Assembly (NCBI GenBank): GCA_022843325.1
Contig: JALHNV010000012.1
Location: 1-60,866, forward strand
Direction: 5' to 3'
Length of the DNA stretch: 60,866 bases
Origin: Pseudolabrys sp.
GTDB lineage: Bacteria; Pseudomonadota; Alphaproteobacteria; Rhizobiales; Xanthobacteraceae
Part shown: positions 35,081 to 44,124 of the stretch, one piece after another
Layout of the letters: each line of letters starts with the position of its first letter
How positions within the stretch are numbered: position 1 is the stretch's first letter
Notes under the pieces: generated by a model
Database searches by the model: none
What the model was told of the DNA's origin: nothing
What the model saw: only the letters and a program-made list of their open reading frames with translations
Program-made: the position numbers and the translations under genes

Positions 35081-35698
35081 TTAGAACTCGATGCCGGGCT
35101 GTGCCTTCACGCCGGCCTTGAAGTGATGTTTGACGAGGGTCATCTCGGTGACCAGATCGGCCGCGGCGATCAGGTCGGGCTTGGCGTTGCGGCCGGTGAT
35201 GACCACGTGCAGGTCAGGTCGCCTTGCTGCGAGTGTAGCGATGACGGCCTCCAGATCGAGATAATCGTAGCGTAGCGCGATGTTCAGCTCATCGAGAATG
35301 AGGAGCGCAAGCGCCGGATCGGCCATCAGTTCGCAGGCTTTGTTCCAGGCGCGCTCGGCGGCGGCGACGTCGCGTTTGAGATCCTGCGTATCCCAGGTGA
35401 AGCCTTCGCCCATGGTGTGCCAGACCACCTGATCGCCGAACGTTTCCAGCGCGTCGCGCTCCGCCGAACGCCAGGCGCCCTTGATGAACTGAACGACGCC
35501 AACACGCCGCCCGCGCCCAAGGATGCGGAGCGCGAGCCCAAAGGCGGCGGTCGACTTGCCTTTGCCGGTGCCGGTGTGGACGATCAGCAGGCCCTTCTCG
35601 ACCGTCTTTTCCGCGACCTCGGCGTCTTGCATCGCCTTGCGCTTGGCCATCTTGGCGCGATGACGCTCGGCCTCGGTCTCATCGATGGTCTTGCTCAT
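35081..35698 (-). CDS. cobO: Cob(I)yrinic acid a,c-diamide adenosyltransferase CobO
   Basis: 205 aa, CobA/CobO/BtuR type. The P-loop variant [53 protein letters not shown] and [18 protein letters not shown] are diagnostic. It attaches the 5'-deoxyadenosyl group to Co(I). The stretch before the P-loop is Lys/Glu-rich and helical, usual for the family. The ATG overlaps the cobP stop in an ATGA. Confidence 0.96.
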   Translation of the reverse strand: MSKTIDETEAERHRAKMAKRKAMQDAEVAEKTVEKGLLIVHTGTGKGKSTAAFGLALRILGRGRRVGVVQFIKGAWRSAERDALETFGDQVVWHTMGEGFTWDTQDLKRDVAAAERAWNKACELMADPALALLILDELNIALRYDYLDLEAVIATLAARRPDLHVVITGRNAKPDLIAAADLVTEMTLVKHHFKAGVKAQPGIEF

Positions 35699-36222
35699 GG
35701 CGTTCCCTTTACAAACATCGGCAGTCCCGCGACGACGAGCACGACGCGGTCGGCACGCGCCGCGACCCGCTGATTGAGCCGCCCTTGTAGGTCGCGAAAT
35801 CGCCGGGCCTGCGCGTTGTCGGGCACGATGCCAAATCCGACCTCGTTGCTGACCAAAACGACCGGCGCCTTGTGTTTCGCTATTGCCGCTTCGAGGCGCT
35901 CGATTTCACCGTCGATATCGCGTTGCTTGAGCATGAGATTTGAGAGCCACAGTGTCAGGCAATCGACCAGGATAGCGTTTGCTGCCGGTGCGGTGGAGAT
36001 CGCGCAGGCGAGATCGAGCGGTGCTTCGATCGTTTGCCAATCGCGCCCGCGGCGGCCGCGGTGCTCGGCGATCCGCGCCGCCATCTCGTTGTCCAAAGGT
36101 TCCGCGGTCGCGACATATATCCAGGGCGGTTGCGACGCCATGACGGCCGATTCCGCATAGCGGCTCTTGCCAGACCGGGCACCGCCGAGAACAAGCGTCA
36201 ATTGCGGGCCATTGCTTGCCAA
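35695..36222 (-). CDS. cobP: Bifunctional adenosylcobinamide kinase / cobinamide-phosphate guanylyltransferase
   Basis: 175 aa. P-loop GGARSGKSRYAE (14-25), HRGRRGRDWQTIEAPLDL with the guanylylated His of the family, VDCLTLWLSNLM and VSNEVGFGIVP are the CobP/CobU blocks. It activates adenosylcobinamide to its GDP form. The start is uncertain: TTG at 36222 gives an N-terminus of normal length, and no ATG is available in frame upstream. It heads the minus-strand run, which is not preceded by the cobalamin riboswitch seen on the other strand. Confidence 0.92.
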   Translation of the reverse strand: MASNGPQLTLVLGGARSGKSRYAESAVMASQPPWIYVATAEPLDNEMAARIAEHRGRRGRDWQTIEAPLDLACAISTAPAANAILVDCLTLWLSNLMLKQRDIDGEIERLEAAIAKHKAPVVLVSNEVGFGIVPDNAQARRFRDLQGRLNQRVAARADRVVLVVAGLPMFVKGTP

Positions 36223-36363
36223 GAAACCAACCGCTGTTCAAATCTCGCCCGATTTAGGCGCAGCCAGTTGAAACATATTGCTTCCCCAAAAAGCTAGGGG
36301 CCGCACCGTTGTGCCAATTGGTGTGTCCATTGACAAAGCCGCCATATGGCCATTTATAGGTCT

Positions 36364-36545
36364 GGAACTGACGGTCTCTTCGAATAGAAGAGCGAAAAGG
36401 GAATGCGGTGCGGGACGAAGGTCCCAATTCCGTAGCTGCCCCCGCAACTGTAAGCGGCGAGCTCGTGCCACAGTGCCACTGGGACCTTCCCGGGAAGGCG
36501 GTGACGGGCGGTGACCCGCAAGCCAGGAGACCTGCCGTCAGTTCC
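36364..36545 (+). promoter_or_regulatory. Cobalamin (AdoCbl) riboswitch, full-length type
   Basis: P1 is a perfect 11-bp pairing of GGAACTGACGG (36364-36374) and CCGTCAGTTCC (36535-36545). Between them lie the conserved AAAAGGGAATGCGG, GCTGCCCCCGCAACTGTAA, CCACTGGG, GGGAAGG and the B12 box GCCAGGAGACCTGCC (36522-36536). A further hairpin CCGTCAC/GTGACGG (36544-36591) precedes the Shine-Dalgarno, with no T run, which suggests translational control. It governs the DUF1636 gene, cobW, cobN and probably the genes behind them. Confidence 0.96.
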
Positions 36546-36662
36546 GTCACGTGCCGGGCGGGGTGCCCTGGCACAACCAGTGCTGTGACGGCCTCATCGG
36601 GCGGCGTATGCCGTTCGAGCACCCGAGATTGATGCGGACCGCTCCAAGGAGGAGCAGCGCGG

Positions 36663-37097
36663 GTGACAGTGGCCGATAATTCCAACAACGCGGACATTGA
36701 GGCGCGTAACGGCGTGGCGGCGATCATCTATGTCTGCACCACGTGCCGGCAGCCTGATGACCCGGACGATTTGCCGCGTCCCGGTGCGGCGCTTGCCGCC
36801 GCAACGGCGCGTGCGGCCGAGAACACCGATATCGCCGTCCAACCGCTGCGCTGTCTTGCCAATTGCAAGCGCGGCTGCAGCGCGGTGATGCGGCGAACCG
36901 ATGCGTCGGCCCCGGCGTGGACCTACATATTCGGCCATCTCGATCCGGCGGCGGACGCCCAGGCGCTGGTACAAGGTGCGCAACTTCTTGCCCAATCGGC
37001 CGACGGCCTGATGCCGTGGCGCGGCCGGCCGGACGCCCTGAAGCGCGGATTGATCGCGCGGGTGCCGCCGTTTGATTTTCAGGAGTCGAGCGAATGA
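36663..37097 (+). CDS. DUF1636 Cys-rich (probable metal/Fe-S) protein of the cobalamin operon
   Basis: 144 aa. Four Cys are in the pattern CTTC (near residue 27) and CLANCKRGC (near 63-71), which suggests a thioredoxin-fold [2Fe-2S] or metal site, as in DUF1636 proteins encoded beside cobW in many Rhizobiales. The function is not established; it may be a cobalt-handling or electron-transfer accessory (inference). The start is GTG with AAGGAGG about 9 nt upstream. It is the first gene after the riboswitch; the stop overlaps cobW by 4 nt. Confidence 0.82.
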   Translation: MTVADNSNNADIEARNGVAAIIYVCTTCRQPDDPDDLPRPGAALAAATARAAENTDIAVQPLRCLANCKRGCSAVMRRTDASAPAWTYIFGHLDPAADAQALVQGAQLLAQSADGLMPWRGRPDALKRGLIARVPPFDFQESSE

Positions 37098-38131
37098 CGG
37101 ATGAGCTTGCGCGCGTGCCATGCACGATCATCACCGGCTTTCTGGGGGCCGGCAAGACGACGCTGATCCGCCACGTGCTGGCCAATGCGAACGGTCGCCG
37201 GCTCGCGATTATCGTCAATGAATTCGGCGATGTCGGCATCGATGGCGAAATCTTGAAGGGTTGCGGCGACGATGCCTGCCCCGAGGAAAATATTGTTGAA
37301 CTCGCGAACGGGTGCCTGTGCTGCACCGTGGCCGACGAGTTTGTCCCGGCGCTCGACGTCATTCTCGCGCTCCGACCCAGGGTCGAACACATCGTGATCG
37401 AGACCTCCGGGCTCGCGCTGCCGAAGCCGCTGGTCCAGGCGTTCCACTGGCCGTCGATCAAGAATCGCGTGACCGTGGATGGCGTGGTCGCGGTTGTCGA
37501 CGGCGCGGCGCTGGCCGACGGCCAAGTGGCGGGCGACATGGCGGCGTTGGCGACGCAGCGTGCGGCGGACAACGCGGTCGACCATGACGATCCGATCGAG
37601 GAAGTATTCCAAGACCAGATCGCCTGCGCCGATCTTGTCGTCATGAACAAATGCGATCTTCTTGATCAATCGGGGATCGACAAAGCGTCGGCGTCAATCG
37701 CCAAGGCCTTGCCGCGCGCGGTCAAGGTCGTGCAGGTGTCGAACGGCAAGGCCGATGCGCCGACGCTGCTCGGCCTCAATGTCGGCACCGAAGCCGATAT
37801 CGAAAACCGCCGGACGTTGCATGATGACGAGCTCGACCACGACCATGACGACTTCGACAGCTTCGTCGTGCCGCTGCCTGAGATCGACGATCCGGCCGCG
37901 CTGACGGGTCTCGTGGCGGCGACCGCCGAGGCGACCGGCGTGCTGCGGATCAAGGGTTTCGCGGCGGTGCGCGGCAAGCCGATGCGGCTCTTGGTGCAGG
38001 CGGTCGGCCCGCGCGTCACGTCGCACTACGATCGCCCCTGGGCCGCGTCGGAAAAGCGCGAGACGCGCCTGGTGGTGATCGGGCTTAAGGGACTAGACCG
38101 CGCCGTCATCACGCGCATGCTCAGTGGATGA
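37094..38131 (+). CDS. cobW: Cobalamin biosynthesis GTPase CobW
   Basis: 345 aa. Walker A GFLGAGKTTLIRHVL (16-30), the metal-binding GCLCCTVADEF (CxCC), NKCDLL of the GTP site and an Asp/His-rich stretch (DDELDHDHDDFD) near residue 245 identify a COG0523 metallochaperone of the CobW branch. It is thought to deliver Co(II) to CobN. The gene overlaps the DUF1636 gene upstream and lies 3 nt before cobN, fitting that role. Confidence 0.95.
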   Translation: MTDELARVPCTIITGFLGAGKTTLIRHVLANANGRRLAIIVNEFGDVGIDGEILKGCGDDACPEENIVELANGCLCCTVADEFVPALDVILALRPRVEHIVIETSGLALPKPLVQAFHWPSIKNRVTVDGVVAVVDGAALADGQVAGDMAALATQRAADNAVDHDDPIEEVFQDQIACADLVVMNKCDLLDQSGIDKASASIAKALPRAVKVVQVSNGKADAPTLLGLNVGTEADIENRRTLHDDELDHDHDDFDSFVVPLPEIDDPAALTGLVAATAEATGVLRIKGFAAVRGKPMRLLVQAVGPRVTSHYDRPWAASEKRETRLVVIGLKGLDRAVITRMLSG

Positions 38132-38134
38132 TCG

Positions 38135-41100
38135 ATGCATCTATTGACGACCAGCTCAGCGAGCCTTGACGATATCGTCGAGCCGGTCGATCTCGGTCAG
38201 CCGCCCGGCGATATCGCTATTCTTTCGTTTGCCGACAGCGATCTAGGCGGACTTGCCGCAGCCTGGGCCGTCGAGCGCGAGACGTTGCCGAGCGTCCGTC
38301 TGGTGCAATTGCGCGATCTCAAACATCCCATGTCGGTCGATCTCTGGATCGATCGCGTTGGCCGCCATGCCAAGGTGATCGTCGTCCGTCTGCTCGGCGG
38401 GCTCGATTGGTGGCGATACGGAATCGAGCGGCTCGCCGCGCTCGCACAGGAGCGCGGCATCGCGCTGGCAGTGTTACCCGGCGAGGATCGCGACGATCCG
38501 CGGCTTGCCGAGATATCCACGCTGCCGCCCGACGAACTCGCGGCCTTGCTGCGCTACTTCCGTGAGGGCGGCCGCGACAATCTTCGCGCGCTGTTGCGCC
38601 GGTTGTCCGGACACGCAGGGGTGGCGTTGAAATATTCCGAACCCAGCCCGCTGCCACGGGCCGGTGGATACACGCCGGCGGAACAAACGATTGATCTCGA
38701 TCGTCTGCTGAGCACGCTTGCGCACGGGCGGCCGGTGATCCCGATCGTGTTCTATCGATCGATGCTGCTGGCCGCCGACGTCGCGCCGATCGATGCGCTC
38801 TATCATGCGCTGGTCGTGCGCGGCTTATCGCCGGCGCCGCTGTTCGTCACCAGCCTGAAGGATGCCGAAGCCGCCTTGTTCCTACGCACGGCACTATCGC
38901 GGTTGGCTCCCGCTGTGATCGTCACCACGACGGCGTTTGCCGCCGCCGGAGAACCCGGCGCGCCAACGCCGCTCGATGACGTCGGTGTTCTCGTGCTTCA
39001 GGCCGTCGTCGCCACCACCAAGCGTGCGGCCTGGAGCGACAGCCCGCGCGGGTTTGGCGCCGCCGATCTCGCCATGCATGTCGTGCTGCCCGAACTCGAT
39101 GGCCGCGTGCTCGCCGGCGTGTTGTCATTCAAAAATCCCTCGCAACTATTCGAAGGCTTGGCGTTCACCGGCATCGCCAATGCGCCTGAGCCGGATCGGA
39201 TCGATGCCGTGGCGAACCAGATTGCGAGCCTGGTGCGATTGCAGACGAAGCCGCGCCACGAACGGCGGATTGCGATCCTGATGCCCGATTATCCCGGGGC
39301 CCCGGGTCGCACCGGCTATGCCGTCGGCCTCGATGTGCCGGCCAGCGTTAACGCGCTGCTCGCCGATCTTGCGGATGCGGGCTATGCTGTTTCAAACGCG
39401 CCTCAGAGTTCGAAAGCACTGCTTTACGCTGTCGGCAAGCCGGACTCCGACTGTTGCATGTCCATCGCGGCGTATCGCGAACAGCTTGCCAAGCTTCCGT
39501 TGAGCGTCGGCGAAAAAACCCGTGCCGCATGGGGCGAGCCGGAGATCGATCCCGATGTGCGCGACGGTGCGTTCCATTTCCGCGCGCGCAGCTTTGGCAA
39601 CGCGATCGTGGCCTTGCCGCCCGACCGCGGGCGACCGGGCAGCCGGCGGTCGGACTATCACGATCCGTCATTGCCGCCGCGCCATGCGCTGCTGGCCTTC
39701 GGGCTATGGATGCAGCATGTCGCAGCCATCGACGCCATCGTCCACATGGGTGCGCACGGCACGCTCGAATGGCTTCCTGGCAAGGCGGTGGCATTGACGC
39801 AGGCGTGCTTCCCGGAAGCTGTCGTTGGGTCGCTGCCGGTCATCTATCCCTTCATCGTCAGCAATCCCGGCGAGGCGGCGCAGGCCAAGCGACGGATCGC
39901 GGCGCTCACCATCGGCCATCTCCCGCCGCCACTCGTGGGTGCGGACTTGTCCGGCGACGCGCGCGAGCTGGAACGGCTGGTCGATGAATATGCCCAAGCC
40001 GATGGCCTCGACCGCCGCCGGCGCGAGCGGCTGGCCGGCCTGATCGTCGAGACCGCGCAGCGCAGCGGCCTTGCCCGCGAGGCCGGCGTCGAGACGCGCG
40101 CCAATCCGGAAGAGGCGCTACGCCGCATCGATGCTTGGCTGTGCGATCTCAAGGATCTCGCGGTCAAGGATGGCCAGCACATCTATGGACGCGCGCCTTT
40201 GGGTGGTGGGGCGGATCCTGCCTGGACCGCGAGCGCGGACAGCGAACGGCGCAGTCTGATCGACGCGCTCGACGGGCGCCGGGTCGCGCCCGGGCCCTCC
40301 GGCTCGCCGCACCGTGAGCGTCGCGATGTGATGCCGACCGGGCGCAATATGTATACCGCCGACCCGCGCACACTGCCGACGCCGACCGCCATGGACCTCG
40401 GCCGCCTGGCGGCGGACGAGGTCATCCGCGGCTACATGCAGACCCACGGCGAGATGCCGCGCGCTTTGGTGATCGACCTGTGGGGCAGCGCGACATTGCG
40501 AACGGGCGGTGAGGAGATCGCGCAAGGTCTCGCTTTGATGGGTTGCCGGCCGACATGGGATCACGGCACCGGGCGGGTGCTCGGAATTGAGGTGCTGCCG
40601 TGCGCGGCGACCGGCCGGCCGCGCGTCGACGTGACCTGGCGCATCTCTGGGCTGTTCCGCGATTTGTTCCCGGCGCAAATCGCGCTGCTCGATGCCGCGG
40701 TGAAGGCGGTTGCTGCGCGTGATGAAGTCGACGATGAGAATCCGCTGGCAGCGGTACGCCGGGCGTCGAACGGCGATGCCAGAATTGCGCTTGCGCGCAT
40801 TTTCGGAACCGCGCCCGGCGCTTACGGCGCAGGCGTTGAATTGCTGAACAACGGGCAGGAGACCGACCGCCAGAGCATCGGCGCGGCCTATCTCGCCGCC
40901 GCGTCGCACGTCTATGGCGGGGCGGATGGCGAAGGCGACTACGCGCCCGACGCATTTTCCGCGCGCGTCGCGGCGGCCGATCTTCTGGTGCATGTCAGCG
41001 ACGATTCATCGCGCGATCTGCTCGAAGGCGCCGAAGACGCATCGTTCGTCGGGGGCTTTGCTGCCGCGGCCGCGACCCTCGGCCGAAGCCCCGATCTTGT

Positions 41101-41494
41101 CATGTTGGACATGACCGATCCGCGCCGCCCGCGGGCGCGGCCACTTGCCGCGGCCTTGGCGCGGATCGTGCGTTCGCGGGCGATGAACCCGCGCTTCATC
41201 GAAGGACAAATGCGGCACGGCCCGCGTGGCGCCGCCGAGCTTGCCGAGACGGTGGACCGGCTGGTCGATTTCGCGACAACGACCGGGGCTGTGCCGAGCG
41301 TGCTCATCGATCTCGTGCACGATGCCTATCTCGTCGATGCGCGTGTGCGCGCGTTTCTGCTGACGGAAAATCCAGCCGCCGCGCGCGCCATTGCCGAGCG
41401 GCTCGACGCGGCACGCCGGCTCGGCCTATGGCATCCGCGCCGCAACGATATCGACGCGAGTCTGAGTGCGTTGCGAGCGGAGGCCGTGCCATGA
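38135..41494 (+). CDS. cobN: Cobaltochelatase large subunit CobN
   Basis: 1119 aa, slightly short compared with the roughly 1275 aa of Pseudomonas denitrificans CobN. It contains MGAHGTLEWLPGKAVALTQA and SLPVIYPFIVSNPGEAAQAKRR, then PTGRNMYTADPRTLPT, EVIRGYMQTHGEMPRALVID and the late LLEGAEDASFVGGFAAAAAT block, all conserved in CobN/BchH. It inserts cobalt into hydrogenobyrinic acid diamide with CobS and CobT. Those two subunits are not encoded in this window. The cobG start overlaps its stop by 4 nt. Confidence 0.96.
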   Translation: MHLLTTSSASLDDIVEPVDLGQPPGDIAILSFADSDLGGLAAAWAVERETLPSVRLVQLRDLKHPMSVDLWIDRVGRHAKVIVVRLLGGLDWWRYGIERLAALAQERGIALAVLPGEDRDDPRLAEISTLPPDELAALLRYFREGGRDNLRALLRRLSGHAGVALKYSEPSPLPRAGGYTPAEQTIDLDRLLSTLAHGRPVIPIVFYRSMLLAADVAPIDALYHALVVRGLSPAPLFVTSLKDAEAALFLRTALSRLAPAVIVTTTAFAAAGEPGAPTPLDDVGVLVLQAVVATTKRAAWSDSPRGFGAADLAMHVVLPELDGRVLAGVLSFKNPSQLFEGLAFTGIANAPEPDRIDAVANQIASLVRLQTKPRHERRIAILMPDYPGAPGRTGYAVGLDVPASVNALLADLADAGYAVSNAPQSSKALLYAVGKPDSDCCMSIAAYREQLAKLPLSVGEKTRAAWGEPEIDPDVRDGAFHFRARSFGNAIVALPPDRGRPGSRRSDYHDPSLPPRHALLAFGLWMQHVAAIDAIVHMGAHGTLEWLPGKAVALTQACFPEAVVGSLPVIYPFIVSNPGEAAQAKRRIAALTIGHLPPPLVGADLSGDARELERLVDEYAQADGLDRRRRERLAGLIVETAQRSGLAREAGVETRANPEEALRRIDAWLCDLKDLAVKDGQHIYGRAPLGGGADPAWTASADSERRSLIDALDGRRVAPGPSGSPHRERRDVMPTGRNMYTADPRTLPTPTAMDLGRLAADEVIRGYMQTHGEMPRALVIDLWGSATLRTGGEEIAQGLALMGCRPTWDHGTGRVLGIEVLPCAATGRPRVDVTWRISGLFRDLFPAQIALLDAAVKAVAARDEVDDENPLAAVRRASNGDARIALARIFGTAPGAYGAGVELLNNGQETDRQSIGAAYLAAASHVYGGADGEGDYAPDAFSARVAAADLLVHVSDDSSRDLLEGAEDASFVGGFAAAAATLGRSPDLVMLDMTDPRRPRARPLAAALARIVRSRAMNPRFIEGQMRHGPRGAAELAETVDRLVDFATTTGAVPSVLIDLVHDAYLVDARVRAFLLTENPAAARAIAERLDAARRLGLWHPRRNDIDASLSALRAEAVP

Positions 41495-42774
41495 ACGCGC
41501 TTTATCGCCGCGGCGCTTGTCCGGGACTGTCGGCGCCGATGATGACCGGCGACGGTCTGCTGGCGCGATTGACCCCGGCCGGATCGACCATCGGCTTGGA
41601 TGCGTTTGGTGGTCTGTGCCGCGCCGCACGGACACACGGCAACGGCATTCTGGAAATCACCTCGCGCGGCAGCATTCAAATTCGCGGTCTGAGCGCCGCG
41701 TCGGCGCCGATGTTGGCGGCCGATGTGGCTGCGCTGCGCATCGACGGTAGCGAAGGCATCCCAGTCCTGGTGAATCCGCTTAGCGGCCTCGATGCCGACG
41801 ATACATTTAACGCTGGCGCTCTGGCTGCCGCGTTGCGCGCGAGCTTTGCGTCGGCATCAATTGCTTCAAGTCTGTCGGCCAAGGCTTCAGTGGTCGTCGA
41901 CGGTGGCGGCATCTTGCATCTCGATGATGTTGCCGCCGATGTCAGACTGCGCGCCATCGATGCTCCGCACGGCGCATCGCTTCACGTTTCGCTTCACGTT
42001 TCGCTTGGCGGCGATGCGTCGACAGCAACGCCGATCGGCGCAGTCGCGCCGGAGGGCGCGGTGGCGTGCGTCCTCCGATTGTTGGAATTGCTTGCGGCAA
42101 AGGCCCCAAACGCTCGCATGCGGGATGCTGTTCAGGGCGAAGGATTGAGCGCGTTCAAATCGGCGGTGGCCGATCTCCTTATCGACAGGCCGGCTCCTGC
42201 GCCCCGTCCGGCTGCCGAGCCGATCGGCATGCATGCGCTGCGTATGGACGAGGCGGCGATCGGCCTTGGCCTGCCCTTTGGGCATTCGGATTCAGAAACG
42301 TTGCTCCGCTTGATCGAGGCCGGGCGCCGGGCCGGCGCGGGCGGCCTTCGAACCGCGCCGGGCCGAGCCTTGTTGCTGCTCGGACTTCAGCCGGCTGCCG
42401 CGCACGCGTTTGTCGCCGATGCGGGCGCGCTCGGGTTAATTGTCGACGCCGCCGATCCGCGCCGACGGGTGGTCGCATGTGCCGGCGCACCGATTTGCGC
42501 GTCGGGCCAAATTCCAGCCCGCGCCATGGCGCCTGCCGTTGTGCGCGCTGTCGGCGCAGCGTCCTGCAAGGACATCATTCACGTGTCTGGCTGTTACAAG
42601 GGTTGTGCGCATCCGGCGCCCGTGCCTGTGGCCATTTTCGGCGGCGACGGTGCATGCGATGTGATGTTGGACGGCGTGCTGTCGCGCTCGGTAACGGTCG
42701 AGGATTTGCCGGATCAACTGAAGATGCTTTTGGCGTCGCGCGTCGAGTCCAAAGCGGAGCGCGATCATGGCTGA
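41491..42774 (+). CDS. cobG: Precorrin-3B synthase CobG
   Basis: 427 aa, nitrite/sulfite-reductase fold. Ferredoxin-like half-domains (GRAGS-type GACPGLSAPM; HGNGILEITSRGSIQIRG) are followed by the [4Fe-4S]/sirohaem-type Cys set CAGAPIC...CKDIIHVSGCYKGCAHP. The oxygen-dependent CobG marks this as the aerobic pathway. ATG at 41491 overlaps the cobN stop. A perfect 12-bp tandem duplication in the gene (41977-42000) gives SLHVSLHVSL. Confidence 0.94.
   Translation: MNALYRRGACPGLSAPMMTGDGLLARLTPAGSTIGLDAFGGLCRAARTHGNGILEITSRGSIQIRGLSAASAPMLAADVAALRIDGSEGIPVLVNPLSGLDADDTFNAGALAAALRASFASASIASSLSAKASVVVDGGGILHLDDVAADVRLRAIDAPHGASLHVSLHVSLGGDASTATPIGAVAPEGAVACVLRLLELLAAKAPNARMRDAVQGEGLSAFKSAVADLLIDRPAPAPRPAAEPIGMHALRMDEAAIGLGLPFGHSDSETLLRLIEAGRRAGAGGLRTAPGRALLLLGLQPAAAHAFVADAGALGLIVDAADPRRRVVACAGAPICASGQIPARAMAPAVVRAVGAASCKDIIHVSGCYKGCAHPAPVPVAIFGGDGACDVMLDGVLSRSVTVEDLPDQLKMLLASRVESKAERDHG
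41977..42006 (+). repeat. In-frame 12-bp tandem repeat inside cobG
   Basis: TCGCTTCACGTT occurs at 41977-41988 and 41989-42000, followed by a partial third copy TCGCTT to 42006. The unit encodes four residues (S-L-H-V), so length changes stay in frame. Confidence 0.85.
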
Positions 42775-43402
42775 CCGCCACGACTATCTGCGCGACGGCA
42801 TGGCGATCTACCGGAAATCGTTCGCTATCATCCGTGCCGAGACCGATCTTTCGCGCTTCTCGGAGGACGAGGCGGACATTGCGGTGCGCATGGTGCACGC
42901 CTGCGGCAACACCGACGCGGCACGCTACATCGAGTTCGGTGGTGACTTTGCCGCGACCGCGCGGTCGGCCATTGCCGGCGGCGCGCCGATCCTGTGCGAT
43001 TCCGAGATGGTAGCCCATGGCATTACGCGCGCGCGGTTGCCGTCGGCCAACGACGTGCTGTGCACCTTGCGCGATCCGCGCGTGCCGTCGCTCGCCGAGG
43101 CGCTGTCGACCACGCGTTCCGCGGCGGCGATCGAACTTTGGGCTGACCGGATGGCGGGTGCCATCGTTGCAATTGGCAACGCGCCGACCGCATTGTTTCA
43201 TGTGCTGGAATGGCTAGGGCGCGGCGGTCCGAAGCCGGCGGCAATCTTGGGTATTCCGGTCGGTTTCGTCGGCGCCGCCGAATCGAAGGACGCGCTCGCC
43301 GCCGATCCTTGCGGTGTTCCCTATCTGATAGTCCGGGGCCGCATGGGCGGCAGCGCAATGACGGCGGCCGCTATCAATGCTTTGGCGAGGGCCGGATTGT
43401 GA
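42767..43402 (+). CDS. cobH: Precorrin-8X methylmutase CobH
   Basis: 211 aa. YLRDGMAIYRKSFAIIRAET, the catalytic-His block VRMVHACGNTDAARYIEFGG, PILCDSEMVAHGI and the late IGNAPTALFHVLEWL plus GVPYLIVRGRMGGSAMTAAA are the CobH/CbiC motifs. It moves the C-11 methyl to C-12, giving hydrogenobyrinic acid. It overlaps cobG by 8 nt and cobI by 4 nt. Confidence 0.97.
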   Translation: MADRHDYLRDGMAIYRKSFAIIRAETDLSRFSEDEADIAVRMVHACGNTDAARYIEFGGDFAATARSAIAGGAPILCDSEMVAHGITRARLPSANDVLCTLRDPRVPSLAEALSTTRSAAAIELWADRMAGAIVAIGNAPTALFHVLEWLGRGGPKPAAILGIPVGFVGAAESKDALAADPCGVPYLIVRGRMGGSAMTAAAINALARAGL

Positions 43403-44124
43403 GCGGGCGTTTGATCGGCGTTGGTGTTGGGCCGGGCGATCCGGAGCTGCTCACGTTGAAGGCGGCGCGCACGCTTGCCGAGGCCGATGTCGTCGCGCAC
43501 TTCGCCAAGGCCGGCAACGCCAGCAACGCGCGCAAGATCGTCGAAGGTTGTATGCGCGCTGGCGTTATCGAGCTGCCACTGCTCTATCCGGTGACGACCG
43601 AATTGCCAGCGGCCGAAGCCGCCTATCGGGATTCCATCTGCAAATTCTATGACGAGTCCGCCGCGGCGGTAGCCCGGCATCTCGACGTTGGCCGTACGGT
43701 CGCTGTTATCAGTGAAGGCGATCCGTTGTTTTATGGTTCGTACATGCATCTGCATGCGCGGCTGTCGCAGCGTTACCCGACGGAGATCATCCCCGGCGTG
43801 ACCGGCATGTCGGGATGCTGGTCGTCGGTCGGGACGCCGATCGCGCAGGGCGACGACGTCTTCGTTGTGCTGCCCGCGACACTGCCGGAGCCAGAACTGG
43901 AACGCCGCTTCGCCGATGCCGATGCCGTTGTGGTGATGAAACTCGGCCGCCATCTCGGCAAGGTGCGCCGCGCCCTCGGCCGCGCCGGACGTCTGGCGCG
44001 CGCCGTCTATGTCGAACGAGGCACCACCGTCGATGCCGTCACCATGACGCTCGACCAAAAGCTTGATGATGTCGCGCCGTATTTCTCCGTTATCCTGGTG
44101 CCGGGTTGGGAGAAGCGATCATGA
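43399..44124 (+). CDS. cobI: Precorrin-2 C20-methyltransferase CobI
   Basis: 241 aa SAM-dependent tetrapyrrole methylase. GRLIGVGVGPGDPELLTLKA opens the protein; VAVISEGDPLFYGSYMHLHARL and EIIPGVTGMSGCWSSVGTPI are the CobI/CbiL family blocks. The start is GTG (43399-43401), overlapping the cobH stop. A longer in-frame ORF begins inside cobH and is not used. It is followed by cobJ with another 4-nt overlap. Confidence 0.96.
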   Translation: MSGRLIGVGVGPGDPELLTLKAARTLAEADVVAHFAKAGNASNARKIVEGCMRAGVIELPLLYPVTTELPAAEAAYRDSICKFYDESAAAVARHLDVGRTVAVISEGDPLFYGSYMHLHARLSQRYPTEIIPGVTGMSGCWSSVGTPIAQGDDVFVVLPATLPEPELERRFADADAVVVMKLGRHLGKVRRALGRAGRLARAVYVERGTTVDAVTMTLDQKLDDVAPYFSVILVPGWEKRS

